Below are positions 43,669 through 53,511 of a DNA stretch of 64,000 nucleotides, one piece after another. The stretch is from Guptibacillus hwajinpoensis (lineage in GTDB: Bacteria > Bacillota > Bacilli > Bacillales > Bacillaceae_O), in the NCBI GenBank assembly GCA_016841765.1, contig JAENYN010000013.1, positions 1 through 64,000 on the forward strand, written 5' to 3'. Below the pieces are notes generated by a model, which was not told the DNA's origin, searched no databases, and saw only the letters and a program-made list of their open reading frames with translations. The position numbers and the translations under genes were made by a program. Within the stretch, counting starts at the first letter, position 1. Each line of letters starts with the position of its first letter.

Positions 43669-44769
43669 TCAGGAATCGCATTTTTCCAGGCGGGGATTGG
43701 GACGGTAAGCCCTTCCTGCTTTTGCTTCCGGTGAGCCGTTCAGCAATACATTGTCACCTGTGAATCCTATTTTCACTTTTAAAAGGCTGCTGCCGACACC
43801 ATACATATCAACCGGCACATTCATTTCTTCAAATTCTTTGATGCGCTCTTCACTGAAGCCTCCGCTCGCCACAATCTTCACATGGTCGAATCCTTCTTTG
43901 TCAAGGGCCTCCCGCAGGGCGAAAAGCAAATAGGGATTGACACCGCGGGGGTCAAACGTTCCCAATACTTCAGGGTTCCGCACAAAGTATTGGTCCACCA
44001 TTGTTTTTGAGGTATCGACCCTGACCCCTTTAAGCGTCTCCCCAAACTCACGGGCGACTTTCAGTGCATCAGTGATAATATCATTATTATAATCAATAAG
44101 GGCAACAAGCTCGTCTTCTGGGAACTGTTGATGATAAGCTCTAGCTGCCTCGACGATATCGCCGTTGAATAGCTGGATCAAGGCGTGCGGCATTGTCCCC
44201 ATTCCTTTTTTGCCCCACCATTCATTCATCGCATGGGTCGCCTGCGCTGTCGAACCGCCTATATAGGCAGCATAACCGTCTCCTGCCTGCTGGGTGAAAT
44301 GGTCATCACGGTCTCCCATGAAAATGACAGGTTTCTGTTTGCCGGAAATACTTGCGGCCTTTACTACATTGTAAACATTTGTGGCGACTGAAGTCCTTCG
44401 TCCGAGAATGCCATCTATGAGCCCCTCAAGCCAGCCAAAGTCCTGATAAGGCCCTGTGATGGTCATCACCGTTTCAAACGGTGTCACCTTGTCTCCGTCC
44501 TTTAATGAATATATTTCAAGGTTTTCCGGATTGTCAGCAAATGTTTTTACAAGGGCAATGACTTCATCGGTTCCGCATAACACGGCATGCTGCTTTTGAA
44601 AAAACTGCATCGTTACGACATTATCCGGTTTCTGTTGTTTTACGATTTCCCTCGTTTTAAGAAAATAGACAGCAGAAAACCAGCCTTCCCCAACCCGTTC
44701 ATCAAATTTAAAAGTCTTATTGGTCAAGCGCTTTATTTTTCCTTGCATTTTCAATTCGATTTCTTTCAT
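43669..44769 (-). CDS. nicotinate phosphoribosyltransferase-like protein
   Basis: A 366-aa phosphoribosyltransferase of the NAPRTase/quinolinate-PRT fold, expected to make nicotinate mononucleotide in NAD salvage. Visible features: FDERVGEGWFSAVYFLKTRE, HAVLCGTDEVI, GRRTSVATNVYNVVKAA, FDPRGVNPYLLFALR and VKIVASGGFSEERIKEF near the phosphate site, then YGVGSSLLKVKIGF. The start MKEIELK follows GAGGAG; the earlier ATG lacks a site. It resembles the shorter type of NAPRTase rather than the longer PncB form. It is absent from this place in the B. subtilis order and lies downstream of the TRAP genes, behind a hairpin. Confidence 0.85.
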   Translation of the reverse strand: MKEIELKMQGKIKRLTNKTFKFDERVGEGWFSAVYFLKTREIVKQQKPDNVVTMQFFQKQHAVLCGTDEVIALVKTFADNPENLEIYSLKDGDKVTPFETVMTITGPYQDFGWLEGLIDGILGRRTSVATNVYNVVKAASISGKQKPVIFMGDRDDHFTQQAGDGYAAYIGGSTAQATHAMNEWWGKKGMGTMPHALIQLFNGDIVEAARAYHQQFPEDELVALIDYNNDIITDALKVAREFGETLKGVRVDTSKTMVDQYFVRNPEVLGTFDPRGVNPYLLFALREALDKEGFDHVKIVASGGFSEERIKEFEEMNVPVDMYGVGSSLLKVKIGFTGDNVLLNGSPEAKAGRAYRPNPRLEKCDS

Positions 44770-44993
44770 GCTATTGCTCCTCTTATAGAAGATCATGACA
44801 TAAAAATTGCCACATCATTTCGTAATCTCTTTATATAACCGCGGAAAACTTCACTCTTTATCATATAAGACCAACTGAATGAAAACAAGTGAAAAAGCGT
44901 CAAATTGCGAGTCTGTTCGCGAGCAGAACAGACAAAAACCGCGATGAAAAGCCAGATTCATTGTCCTGGCAAACATGCAGGGTGCATGAAGAA

Positions 44994-45020
44994 AGGCATC
45001 CGCCAGCCTGAGCGGATGCC
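44994..45020 (-). terminator. hairpin after the TRAP permease gene
   Basis: GGCATCCGC and GCGGATGCC form a nine-bp stem just past the permease stop. On the minus strand it is followed by TTTCTT, a weak T run. Confidence 0.7.
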
Positions 45021-45027
45021 TGATGAA

Positions 45028-47013
45028 TCACATTTGCGGTGTCGGTGTTTTATCCTTATGGTCCTTTTTATTCAAGAGGGATTGAAAAATAAACATTGCT
45101 GCCAAAACGGCAAGCCCTGCCAGCGAGATCAAAAGGCTTGGATAAACTAAAAGAATACCTGCACCAAACAAGATGATCCGCTCAACAAAGTTGGAATTTC
45201 TCACAAAGAACCCAATCATTGCCGCACTTATACCGGCCATACCAAGCAATGCTGTCAAGACAGTCGGCGTGACACTCAGGAATGTTGCGCCTTCCTGCAG
45301 CAGCAATTGAGGATGCATAACAAATATATATGGAATGATGAAAGCGGCTATCGCCAATTTAAAAGCCGTGACACCCGCCTTCATCGGATTGGCATTCGCT
45401 ATGCCCGCCCCTGCATATGCAGCAAGCGAAACAGGAGGCGTAATGTCGGCAACAATTCCGAAATAGAAAACGAACATGTGTACAGCAATGACAGGAACAT
45501 CCGGAAAAGCATTCAAAATAGCCGGGGCTGCCATGGATGCTGTTACGACATAGTTTGCGGTTGTCGGCAATCCCATACCGAGTAAAATGCTGGCCAGCAT
45601 CGTAAAGAACAGGATCAAGAAGAAGTTTCCTGCAGCAAGTTCAATGATGCCGCCGGCAATCTTGCCGCCAAGTCCGGTCAATACAACAATCCCTACGACA
45701 ATGCCGGCTGTCGCACACGCCGATATGACCGGCAGGGCCGTCCGGGCACCCTGTTCAAGTGCATCAAGCATTTCACGGAGAGACATTCGGGTCGCTTTGC
45801 GGAAAAGGCTGACAGCAAAAGCCATTCCGATTCCCCATAATGCTGCATAAGTCGGTGTCCGGCCAGAAAGCAGCATCCATACGATTGTCACCAGTGGAAG
45901 CAGCAGGTCAATCTTCTTCAGCAAATTCGCACCTTTCGGCAATTCTTCTTTGGAGACACCGAGAATGCCTTGCTTCTTTGCTTCAAAATGCGTCCCCATA
46001 AAAACACCTGAAAAGTACAGGACTGCAGGGATAATGGCGATAATGATGATTTCACTATATGGCACACCGGTATATTCAGCCATTATAAAGGCTGCAGCAC
46101 CCATGATCGGGGGCATGATTTGGCCTCCTGTTGAGGCGGAGGCTTCTGTTGCTGCTGCAAATTCAGGACGGAAACCGGCCCGCTTCATCATCGGGATTGT
46201 GAAAGATCCAGAACCGACCGTATTTGCGACTGAGCTTCCTGTAACCATTCCCTGCAGCCCACTCGCAGCAACTGCCGCCTTGGCTGTACCGCCGGTGTAC
46301 CGGCCTGTCAGGGCGAAAGCAAGATCATTAAAAAATCTTCCGATATCTGTCTTGATCAGCATCACTCCGAAAAACAGGAACAAGTAAATATACTGTGAAG
46401 ATATTTGAATCGGGATTCCGAAGATGGCATTCGATTTAAAAAACATTTCGGTGCTCAATCGATTCCAATCAAATCCGGCATGGCCGAACATCGGGATGCC
46501 GGTTCCCCACAGCCCATATGCAAGGGCTGTAGCCGCAATGATGACGATCGGCAAGCCTACTGCCCTTCTTGTTCCTTCGAGGAGCAAAACAATCCCGGTG
46601 GTAGCCACCGCAATATCAAACGGACTGTATCCGAATATGATAGCCCCATTAATCAGACGTTCATAATTAAACACGATATAATAATTTGTAAACAGGGCCA
46701 GCAAGGCTAAAATCACATCGTACCAGGCGACCCCCCGTTTGCTGGTCCAGTGTTTCCTTGCCGGATAAAGTATAAAAATGAGGGCAAGTCCGGTACCAAG
46801 GTGGATTGGCCCTTGAATAAGGGAAGGATAAACTCCTTTATATGCTGTAAACAAATGGAATATCGTGAGAGCGGCACCCACAATGGTGACCACCCATGCC
46901 CATTTTCCGATATCGATCCGATAGGCATGTTCACGATCATACTTTGCGAGTATATCTTCATTTTGTACTTCTGTTTCTTGATCTTCGTTCAGCATCTTAT
47001 TTTCTTTTTCCAT
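45028..47013 (-). CDS. TRAP transporter fused permease (4TM-12TM, TAXI-associated)
   Basis: A 661-aa integral membrane protein combining the small (DctQ-like) and large (DctM-like) TRAP permease subunits. A charged cytoplasmic N-terminus is followed by about 16-18 hydrophobic helices. TRAP-M signatures include SNTVGSGSFTIPMMKRAG-type and TEASASTGGQIMPPIMGAAA segments, ILLGMGLPTTANYV and DITPPVSLAAYAGAGIA. Uptake is driven by an ion gradient, usually Na+, with an extracellular receptor, here the TAXI protein encoded upstream. The substrate is unknown; organic acids are usual. The start is the ATG after GGTGAGG; the TTG five codons earlier lacks support. Confidence 0.92.
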   Translation of the reverse strand: MEKENKMLNEDQETEVQNEDILAKYDREHAYRIDIGKWAWVVTIVGAALTIFHLFTAYKGVYPSLIQGPIHLGTGLALIFILYPARKHWTSKRGVAWYDVILALLALFTNYYIVFNYERLINGAIIFGYSPFDIAVATTGIVLLLEGTRRAVGLPIVIIAATALAYGLWGTGIPMFGHAGFDWNRLSTEMFFKSNAIFGIPIQISSQYIYLFLFFGVMLIKTDIGRFFNDLAFALTGRYTGGTAKAAVAASGLQGMVTGSSVANTVGSGSFTIPMMKRAGFRPEFAAATEASASTGGQIMPPIMGAAAFIMAEYTGVPYSEIIIIAIIPAVLYFSGVFMGTHFEAKKQGILGVSKEELPKGANLLKKIDLLLPLVTIVWMLLSGRTPTYAALWGIGMAFAVSLFRKATRMSLREMLDALEQGARTALPVISACATAGIVVGIVVLTGLGGKIAGGIIELAAGNFFLILFFTMLASILLGMGLPTTANYVVTASMAAPAILNAFPDVPVIAVHMFVFYFGIVADITPPVSLAAYAGAGIANANPMKAGVTAFKLAIAAFIIPYIFVMHPQLLLQEGATFLSVTPTVLTALLGMAGISAAMIGFFVRNSNFVERIILFGAGILLVYPSLLISLAGLAVLAAMFIFQSLLNKKDHKDKTPTPQM

Positions 47014-47192
47014 TTCCTCACCATCCAATCTGATGTTGATACCCGCGAAAAGGGAGGGCTTGAATTATCTATGATCGTTTTTCCTGTATTTCGCGGAACC
47101 CGGGTTTTTGCCGGCGGAGAAAATATATTGCGGCTAAATGTGGAATATAGATTTTGTGGTCTATAATAATGCCCGGCGTTCAGAATTTCGGC

Positions 47193-47226
47193 AAAACGAC
47201 CGGACAGTTAGTGTCCGGCCGTTTTG
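47193..47226 (-). terminator. hairpin between the TAXI receptor and TRAP permease genes
   Basis: AAAACG.CCGGAC pairs with GTCCGG.CGTTTT. It lies after the receptor gene, so it may attenuate expression of the permease relative to the receptor. Confidence 0.8.
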
Positions 47227-47250
47227 CCTTATAGTGTGTGCTGCGGCCTG

Positions 47251-48270
47251 TTAGTCGATCAGGCCGATTTCTTTATAGTATTTTTCTGCACCCGGATGCA
47301 TTGGAAGGCCTTCTGAGCCTTTCAGGGCATTTTCTTTTGTGATATGTGCGCCCTGTTCATGGGATATTTGATCGGAATTTTCGATCATGGCTTTCGTGAT
47401 TTGATAGCCAAGTTCTTCACTGATCTGATTCGTGGAACCGACCAGGATCGCATAAGCTGTTACCGTTTTCACAGGCTCCTTAAGCCATTCAAACGTATCG
47501 GCTTCAATGGTGAATTCCTGGTAATCCGTATTCTCCATCAGTGTATTAAGGGCATCCCCTTCAATTTCAAGGTACTTTACATCCTTTGTTGCAGCATACA
47601 ATTCATCGACGCTGGCTGCCGGAAGTCCGAGGAATCCGAACGTGGCATCAAGCTGTCCATCCTGCAGTTTCTTCTTGGCATCGCCAAAGCCTTCTTCAAA
47701 CGCTTGATAATCTCCGTCTTTCAGCCCGTAAGCTTCAAGGATTTGCTTAGCAGCAGCCTGTGTTCCGCTTCCAGGAGGCCCGATTGCGACTTTCTTGCCT
47801 TTCAAGTCGGCGATCGTTTCAACTCCTCTCGAATTCAGGGTTACAACCTGCATAACCTCAGGGTAGATATGTCCCATAAAGCCGAAGTTTTCAATTTTCG
47901 AACCTTCAAACTCACCTTCACCATTGGCTGCATTCAATGCAGGAATGTGAACAGTCATACCAAGCTGAAGTTCGCCTCGTCCAATTTTTGCAAGGTTTTC
48001 CACTGAAGCACCGGTTGATACAGCACTTACGTTGAAGCCTTCAACATCGACGTTTTTCTTCATAACTGTTGCCATTTCCTGTCCAAGCGGGAAATAGGTT
48101 CCGCCAGTACTGCCGGTTCCAAGCTGGATGTCCGTTTTAAAATCTTCTCCGGCTTCCCCTTCGCCGCCTTCGCCTCCACCAGCGTTTCCTCCGTTGCCGG
48201 AATCACCGCAGGCAGCAAGGAACATGGACATTGTGAGTACAGTCACAAGCATAAGTAGCCATTTCTTCAA
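47251..48270 (-). CDS. TAXI-family TRAP solute receptor lipoprotein
   Basis: A 339-aa extracellular solute-binding lipoprotein. The signal peptide MKKWLLMLVTVLTMSMFLAAC ends in lipobox LAAC, and a Gly/Glu-rich linker tethers the domain. TAXI features are IQLGTGSTGGTYFPLGQEMA, AVSTGASVENL, LKGKKVAIGPPGSGTQAAAKQIL and PGAEKYYKEIG at the C-terminus. The start is TTG with AAGGGGGAG seven nt upstream. It is first in the receptor-permease operon; the promoter is followed by a perfect 18-bp palindrome likely to bind a regulator. Confidence 0.93.
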   Translation of the reverse strand: MKKWLLMLVTVLTMSMFLAACGDSGNGGNAGGGEGGEGEAGEDFKTDIQLGTGSTGGTYFPLGQEMATVMKKNVDVEGFNVSAVSTGASVENLAKIGRGELQLGMTVHIPALNAANGEGEFEGSKIENFGFMGHIYPEVMQVVTLNSRGVETIADLKGKKVAIGPPGSGTQAAAKQILEAYGLKDGDYQAFEEGFGDAKKKLQDGQLDATFGFLGLPAASVDELYAATKDVKYLEIEGDALNTLMENTDYQEFTIEADTFEWLKEPVKTVTAYAILVGSTNQISEELGYQITKAMIENSDQISHEQGAHITKENALKGSEGLPMHPGAEKYYKEIGLID

Positions 48271-48300
48271 AAAAACTCCCCCTTATTATTTTTATAAAAC

Positions 48301-48318
48301 CATCAGAATATTCTGATG
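48301..48318. promoter_or_regulatory. 18-bp perfect palindrome at the TAXI-TRAP promoter
   Basis: CATCAGAATATTCTGATG is its own reverse complement. It lies just downstream of the predicted transcription start and upstream of the receptor RBS, the placement of a repressor operator. No regulator gene is adjacent. Confidence 0.65.
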
Positions 48319-48329
48319 AATTGCCCCAT

Positions 48330-48359
48330 AGATAATCACAAAATCATTCATAATGTCAA
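48330..48359 (-). promoter_or_regulatory. promoter of the TAXI-TRAP operon
   Basis: On the minus strand TTGACA (48354-48359), 18-nt spacer, TTATCT (48330-48335). Confidence 0.55.
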
Positions 48360-48521
48360 AAGTTAAAATTTTACTACATTCATATGAAAGATACAACACC
48401 TGTTATATAAAAGATATATTTATATTAAAACAAAAATGTATCAAACCGTCAACATTCTGTAACAAAGCGGCAACTGCATAATAAGGCACAGGCACGTCTT
48501 TTTTCCGTATATTAACAAAAA

Positions 48522-48547
48522 AAAGCCCGCTTATGATAGCGGGCTTT
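48522..48547 (-). terminator. terminator overlapping the end of sftA
   Basis: AAAGCCCGC and GCGGGCTTT form the stem. One arm lies inside the last codons of sftA and the stop codon is in the loop; the minus strand continues TTTTTTGTT. Confidence 0.85.
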
Positions 48548-51404
48548 CTGCTGTGAACATTTCTTCAATTTTTTCTTTTGACACCAGGATATCACGCGGC
48601 TTACTGCCTTTTTGCTCTGAAATGATCCCCTGTGCTTCCATCAGATCAATCAAGCGTGCAGCACGGTTGAAGCCAATGCGGAACCTCCTCTGCAGGGCTG
48701 ATGAGGAAGCGCCACCCTGTCCTGCCGCAAACAGGCATGCTTCTTCAAAAAGTTCATCTTCTTCCTGGTCAGGATGAGACCGCTGAACAAGGTCCTCCGG
48801 TTCAAACATATAAGATGGCTTCTGCTGCTTTCTGACAAAATCCGCCACCCGGTCAATCTCGTCATCCGAAACAAAATTACCCTGGATCCGCACAGGCTTG
48901 GAAGATCCATTTTCGAGAAAGAGCATATCTCCTTTCCCAAGAAGCTTTTCTGCCCCGCTCCCGTCAATGATTGTCCTGGAGTCGACTTGTGAGGAAACAG
49001 CAAACGCAGCCCTTGTCGGGATATTGGCTTTAATCAGGCCGGTGATGACATCGACAGACGGCCGCTGGGTTGCCAGGACCAGATGGATTCCGCACGCACG
49101 CGCCTTCTGGGCGATCCGGCACACGGCATCTTCCACATCCTGCGGAGAGACCATCATTAAGTCTGCAAGTTCATCGATGACAATGACCAGATAAGGAAGA
49201 ACCTGCTCTTTCTGACCGAATTCCCTGGCTTTTTTATTATAACGGGTTATATCGCGTACACCCGTATGGGCAAACAGCTCATACCGCCGCTCCATTTCTT
49301 CAACCGCCCATTTGAGTGCCGCGGTGGCGGCCTTCACATCCGTAATGACCGGGCTGACCAAATGCGGCAAATGATTATAAGGTGCGAGTTCCACCATTTT
49401 CGGATCAATCAACAGGAGTTTCAATTCATGCGGGGCTGCCTTGAAGAGCAGGCTCACGAGCATGGAATTGATGCAGACGCTTTTGCCTGATCCGGTGGCG
49501 CCTGCAATCAAGCCATGCGGCATTTTATTCAGGTCTGTAACAACCGGCTGACCCGCAATGTCCAGGCCGAGAGCCACTGTCAAGGGAGACGTGCTTTGCA
49601 TGAATGCGGGACTCCTTAAAATCTCCCGAAGAAAAACAGGCGCACTTTTCAAGTTCGGCACTTCGATTCCGATCGTATTTTTGCCGGGAATCGGGGCTTC
49701 TATCCGGATATCTGCCGCAGCAAGGCTCAGTTTAATGTCGTCAGTCAGATTCGTGATTTTGTTCACCTTAACACCGGGTTCCGGCTGGACCTCGAACCTT
49801 GTGACCGCAGGGCCTTTTGTCACACCGACGACGTGAGCGCGGACATTGAAGTTTACCAGGGTGGCATCCAATAGTTCCCGCTGGTTTTTCAGCCACTCCC
49901 CGTCATTTTCAGATGACCTGGGGGGCACATCGAGAAGCTGCAGGGACGGGTGCTGGTAAGTTCCACCCCTTTGTGACTTCATCGTTTTATCTTTGTCGCG
50001 TTTCAGCATGACAACGTTGTATGGCACATGAACCGTTTCATTTCCGCGGGCTGCCGTCGGGCGGTTCATCTTCTTGTCCGCCGCCTGTTCCCGTTGTGGC
50101 GCCGGCTTATCAGGGCTGTTTTTTAAAGGTGCTTCCTTTTTGTTCAAGGAAGAAGGTTCCTCTTCAATTTTAACTGGTTGCGGTTGGATCACATCCGCTG
50201 GTGCCTGTTCACTTGCCGAAACATCCCGGCTTGCATGAATTCCGGTATTCACTGCTTCGGCTGCATCATCCTGCTGTTCCGGTTCCGACCCGGCCTTTCT
50301 CTGCTCAAGGATTGGTGGATCCTCTTGTACAGAATCATTCAGTGTGACTTCCGGGATGGATTCTTCATCGGACTCCACCTGTTCCATTTTCATCGAAGAA
50401 TCCTTAACCGGTGGAATTGCCGCCTCTACGGCTTCATAACCCTCTGTTCCATACATGTCTTCTTCGCCGTCCACATCATGATCTGATACTACGTCTGCTG
50501 ATTCATTTACCTCATGGGATTCTTGTGCTGTACTCTCCTTCTCACGTGCATCTGCATTATCATCACTGACATCATCAACTTTGCTCTCCAATGTGGACTG
50601 ATCAAGGGTCAAGCCGACCTCCAGACCTTCCCCTTGCTCATCTTCATGGATATAAGATTCTTCGGTGTCCGCTTCTTCTTCTGGTACCGTTAGCGGGACT
50701 TGATTCTCCGGCAATTCTTCATCTTCCGCATCAGAAACACCCATTTTCGAGTATGTGTCCTCTTTCCTAACGGTTTGATCCTTGAATGGGGAAATGGCGT
50801 TCAAAAAAGACGGAATGGAAGGCGGCCGGGCCACTTCTCCCTCCCCGTCGGAAAACATCGTTTCCTGTGCCATCTCCTTTAACTTTTTAACATCATCCAG
50901 CGGGGAAGTGTACGGTTCATTAATATCAATAAAGTGTGAACGGTACATGCCATCAGGTGCTTTACCGAATCCGTATATGGGAGACGGCACATCTGTTCGT
51001 TGAAATGGGCGCTTGCTTCCTGAAGACCGGGCATCTCTTTCAGCCGATAATCCAGCCGGTTTGTTGGCAGCTTTCTGGCTTTTTGGCTTCCGTAAAGTTT
51101 CAGGCTGCTTTTTGTTCGACGCTGGTTGTTCCTGCCGCTTATGTTTCTGCCGGGCCGGTCTGGCCTGCCGCGGCTCCGCCTTGTGCGGTTCTCTTCTTTG
51201 CGCGGCTGCTTCACTTGCTCGCCGCTCATCATCAGGGATGAGCGGAAAGCGGAAGTTCCCCTGCGGATACTGGTAGGAAACTCTCGCTTCCACCTCTCTA
51301 TGTATTCTTGTTTGCTGAGGCGGCTTGGCGTTGCTGCTGTTTTCCATCGGAACACTGCCGTCTTCTTCAGTAAACTGTCTGATCAATCGTTTTATCCAAT
51401 CCAA
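48531..51404 (-). CDS. sftA: septum-associated DNA translocase SftA (FtsK/SpoIIIE family)
   Basis: A 957-aa soluble DNA translocase that clears chromosome arms from closing septa. The first ~440 residues are acidic, low complexity and without membrane helices, unlike SpoIIIE, and are the septal targeting/linker part. The motor follows: FtsK alpha/beta domains with Walker A AGATGSGKSVCINSML, Walker B LVIVIDELADLMMV, and ATQRPSVDVITGLIKANIP. A C-terminal winged-helix gamma domain (SSALQRRFRIGFNRAARLIDL) is present. The start is TTG (MDWIKRL) with only a weak GAAAGAG site, so the N-terminus is less certain. Order sftA-ytpR-ytpQ-ytpP matches B. subtilis. Confidence 0.93.
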   Translation of the reverse strand: MDWIKRLIRQFTEEDGSVPMENSSNAKPPQQTRIHREVEARVSYQYPQGNFRFPLIPDDERRASEAAAQRREPHKAEPRQARPARQKHKRQEQPASNKKQPETLRKPKSQKAANKPAGLSAERDARSSGSKRPFQRTDVPSPIYGFGKAPDGMYRSHFIDINEPYTSPLDDVKKLKEMAQETMFSDGEGEVARPPSIPSFLNAISPFKDQTVRKEDTYSKMGVSDAEDEELPENQVPLTVPEEEADTEESYIHEDEQGEGLEVGLTLDQSTLESKVDDVSDDNADAREKESTAQESHEVNESADVVSDHDVDGEEDMYGTEGYEAVEAAIPPVKDSSMKMEQVESDEESIPEVTLNDSVQEDPPILEQRKAGSEPEQQDDAAEAVNTGIHASRDVSASEQAPADVIQPQPVKIEEEPSSLNKKEAPLKNSPDKPAPQREQAADKKMNRPTAARGNETVHVPYNVVMLKRDKDKTMKSQRGGTYQHPSLQLLDVPPRSSENDGEWLKNQRELLDATLVNFNVRAHVVGVTKGPAVTRFEVQPEPGVKVNKITNLTDDIKLSLAAADIRIEAPIPGKNTIGIEVPNLKSAPVFLREILRSPAFMQSTSPLTVALGLDIAGQPVVTDLNKMPHGLIAGATGSGKSVCINSMLVSLLFKAAPHELKLLLIDPKMVELAPYNHLPHLVSPVITDVKAATAALKWAVEEMERRYELFAHTGVRDITRYNKKAREFGQKEQVLPYLVIVIDELADLMMVSPQDVEDAVCRIAQKARACGIHLVLATQRPSVDVITGLIKANIPTRAAFAVSSQVDSRTIIDGSGAEKLLGKGDMLFLENGSSKPVRIQGNFVSDDEIDRVADFVRKQQKPSYMFEPEDLVQRSHPDQEEDELFEEACLFAAGQGGASSSALQRRFRIGFNRAARLIDLMEAQGIISEQKGSKPRDILVSKEKIEEMFTAESPLS

Positions 51405-51532
51405 TCGTTATCACTCTTTCTTGTCGAATGAGAATTTTTACTAATTGTCAAGATGTCTTTATTGTACCAAGATTTTGTCGTGATTTGTCTAGTAAATCTC
51501 TATTATTTCCAGAAACATAACTGTAAAGAAAA

Positions 51533-51567
51533 CAAAAACGCAGGAACTATATCCTGCGTTTTTTTTT
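51533..51567 (-). terminator. terminator after ytpR
   Basis: AAACGCAGGA and TCCTGCGTTT form a 10-bp stem with T and A runs; it ends the ytpQ-ytpR unit before sftA. Confidence 0.9.
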
Positions 51568-51595
51568 GCCCTAAGGCGGATGTAAACTTTATTAT

Positions 51596-52201
51596 TCACT
51601 CAAAAAATGGTTCCCCGGGCTTACGGCCCCCTTCAAGAACAAGGATTCCTTTTTCAGCCGGCGCATCCGGCAGGTCCAGTTCCTTCGCGGAACAAATCAT
51701 GCCGGAAGAAGCAACGCCCCTCAATTCGGCATCTTTGATGACCATTCCGCTCGGCATGACGGCACCCGGTTTTGCAACGACGACCTTTTGGCCGTCATCG
51801 ACATTCGGCGCACCGCAAACAATCTGCAGGACTTCTGCCCCAACATCCACTTTGCAAATGCTCAATTTATCGGCATTTGGATGCTTGGCTTTTTCAAGGA
51901 CATGCCCTACGACAAACTTAGGGGAAAGATCGGCATCGAGCGTCTCTGCAAACCCATTCTTTTTTATTATTTCATTGATTTTGCCGGCAAGCTCTTCATC
52001 CAGCTCGACCATTCCGTCTCCTTCGACTGACAAATAAGAGGATGCGTTAAACAGGTTATATCCGGTTGTTTCACCTGAGGTTTTGTCAAAAATACGGACT
52101 GCATCGCCCTTTTTTTCATAGTCAAGGTTCGTGCGGTCACCGTCTTTCACTGTGACAAGCAGGACATCGCCAATACCTTTTGTATTGTAAAATACATTCA
52201 T
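51596..52201 (-). CDS. ytpR: tRNA-binding (EMAP/OB-fold) domain protein YtpR
   Basis: A 201-aa protein with an N-terminal DUF4479-like region (about 1-85) and a C-terminal tRNA-binding OB-fold like the N-terminal part of PheT ([52 protein letters not shown]). RBS AAGGAG; start ATG (MNVFYN). It follows ytpQ with seven nt between them. Binding of tRNA or a related structured nucleic acid is likely from the fold; the cellular role is unknown. Confidence 0.92.
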   Translation of the reverse strand: MNVFYNTKGIGDVLLVTVKDGDRTNLDYEKKGDAVRIFDKTSGETTGYNLFNASSYLSVEGDGMVELDEELAGKINEIIKKNGFAETLDADLSPKFVVGHVLEKAKHPNADKLSICKVDVGAEVLQIVCGAPNVDDGQKVVVAKPGAVMPSGMVIKDAELRGVASSGMICSAKELDLPDAPAEKGILVLEGGRKPGEPFFE

Positions 52202-52208
52202 CACTCAT

Positions 52209-53027
52209 TTACTCCTTTTCTGTGCTTTCCTTTTTTTTATTTTGGGCCAATATGAAGATCGGCTCCAGTTCCTTATTCTCATACAGGAAGGAAAGGGCGG
52301 TGACAGGAACCCTGCCGTCCGCAAAAAACTTCATCGTCATCTGCGCCAGAATATCGTAGCCGGTATCATTCTGGATATCTGAAATGATCAGAACATCCTG
52401 ATGGGGAACCGAAACCGTCATTGTCCCTTGAACGGTAGCCGCCATTTTTTCAAGGAGAGCTTCGTTCAATATCCTGCTCGCATCGTAGCCGTCATTCGCA
52501 TTTAGAAAATAAAACGTATTGCCTGCAACCTCATCCTGTTTCATGTCCACAGAAAGGGATCTGACGTTGAAACGCGCCACTTCACGAACATGCTCTGCGC
52601 TCCAGCCTTCTTTCTCAATGAAATTCATATCAAGCAGACGATACGATTTTCCCAAATCAAGGGCATAATAAACTCTGGTTTCAGCTGTATGGTCGTCATA
52701 CAGCAGCTTTTTCCCGTCTTTCGATTCCACTGGAAAGGAAGCCGAACGGATTACAGGGAAAATGTGCCGTTCTTTCCCTTCAAGATGCTGCTGTTCTGCC
52801 ATCACTTTCAGCGCCTCTTCCACATGATAAATGACATCATCAATCGCTGCATCTTTTCTTTCCTCATACTTTGCGACTATTCCGCCAAGTTTTAAATTGA
52901 TCCCCTGTTTTGTCCGTTTATGTTCAATGCGGAGTTCATCATTGTCGCGGTCATAAGAGGTCTGCCAATCAGGTTTTGCAAGCCTGTCTTCCAGCAGCCT
53001 TTTCATTTTGAGGCTGGTCATTTTCAC
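52209..53027 (-). CDS. ytpQ: DUF1444 protein YtpQ
   Basis: A 272-aa cytoplasmic protein of the DUF1444/YtpQ family, without membrane segments. No catalytic motif is recognised. The start is GTG, eight nt after GGAGG; the ATG two codons on is possible but less well spaced. It is upstream of ytpR in one unit. Family members are conserved in bacilli; function is unknown. Confidence 0.88.
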   Translation of the reverse strand: MKMTSLKMKRLLEDRLAKPDWQTSYDRDNDELRIEHKRTKQGINLKLGGIVAKYEERKDAAIDDVIYHVEEALKVMAEQQHLEGKERHIFPVIRSASFPVESKDGKKLLYDDHTAETRVYYALDLGKSYRLLDMNFIEKEGWSAEHVREVARFNVRSLSVDMKQDEVAGNTFYFLNANDGYDASRILNEALLEKMAATVQGTMTVSVPHQDVLIISDIQNDTGYDILAQMTMKFFADGRVPVTALSFLYENKELEPIFILAQNKKKESTEKE

Positions 53028-53094
53028 TTCGATCGCCTCCCTGTTTTTTCATTATCTGCACAATATATTCATTTTACCATTGTTCATCCCGAAG

Positions 53095-53121
53095 TAAAAA
53101 TACCGCCTTTGCAGACGGTAT
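53095..53121 (-). terminator. terminator after ytpP
   Basis: ATACCG and CGGTAT close a hairpin, followed on the minus strand by TTTTTACTTC. It separates ytpP from ytpQ-ytpR. Confidence 0.75.
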
Positions 53122-53181
53122 CTTTGCCTTGTTCCCAAGCAGCGCCAGCGCAAAAAAGTCATTCCCCGCCGGCTTGTCTTC

Positions 53182-53496
53182 TTATGTGAGCGATTCAATG
53201 AATTCCTGGATTTGCCCTTTTGTCTTTCTATCTTTACTGACGAACCGGCCGGCTTCTTCCCCGTCCCGGTATGCGACGAAACTCGGAATGCCGAAAATGC
53301 CGAGATCTGCACACAAATCGATCATTTCATCACGATCTACATAGTAAAACCGGTAATCCGGATATTCATTTTCCAGTTCAGGCAAAAACGGTTCGATGAA
53401 TCGGCAGTCCGGACACCAATCTGCCGAAAAAACCAGGATCGCATTCCCTGAACTGACAGACTCTTGATAGCCTTCTTTCGTTTTTATCTCTTCCAC
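53182..53496 (-). CDS. ytpP: thioredoxin-like protein YtpP
   Basis: A 104-aa thioredoxin-fold protein with an active-site WCPDC in LVFSADWCPDCRFIEPF and the cis-proline segment FGIPSFVAYRDGEE. It is cytoplasmic, with no signal peptide. The start is GTG after AGGTGATAAA. It begins 15 nt after the stop of the EIIC-like gene on the same strand. A disulfide-reductase role is likely; partners are unknown. The CPDC centre differs from the CGPC of TrxA. Confidence 0.93.
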   Translation of the reverse strand: MEEIKTKEGYQESVSSGNAILVFSADWCPDCRFIEPFLPELENEYPDYRFYYVDRDEMIDLCADLGIFGIPSFVAYRDGEEAGRFVSKDRKTKGQIQEFIESLT

Positions 53497-53511
53497 TTTA
53501 TCACCTGCTTA

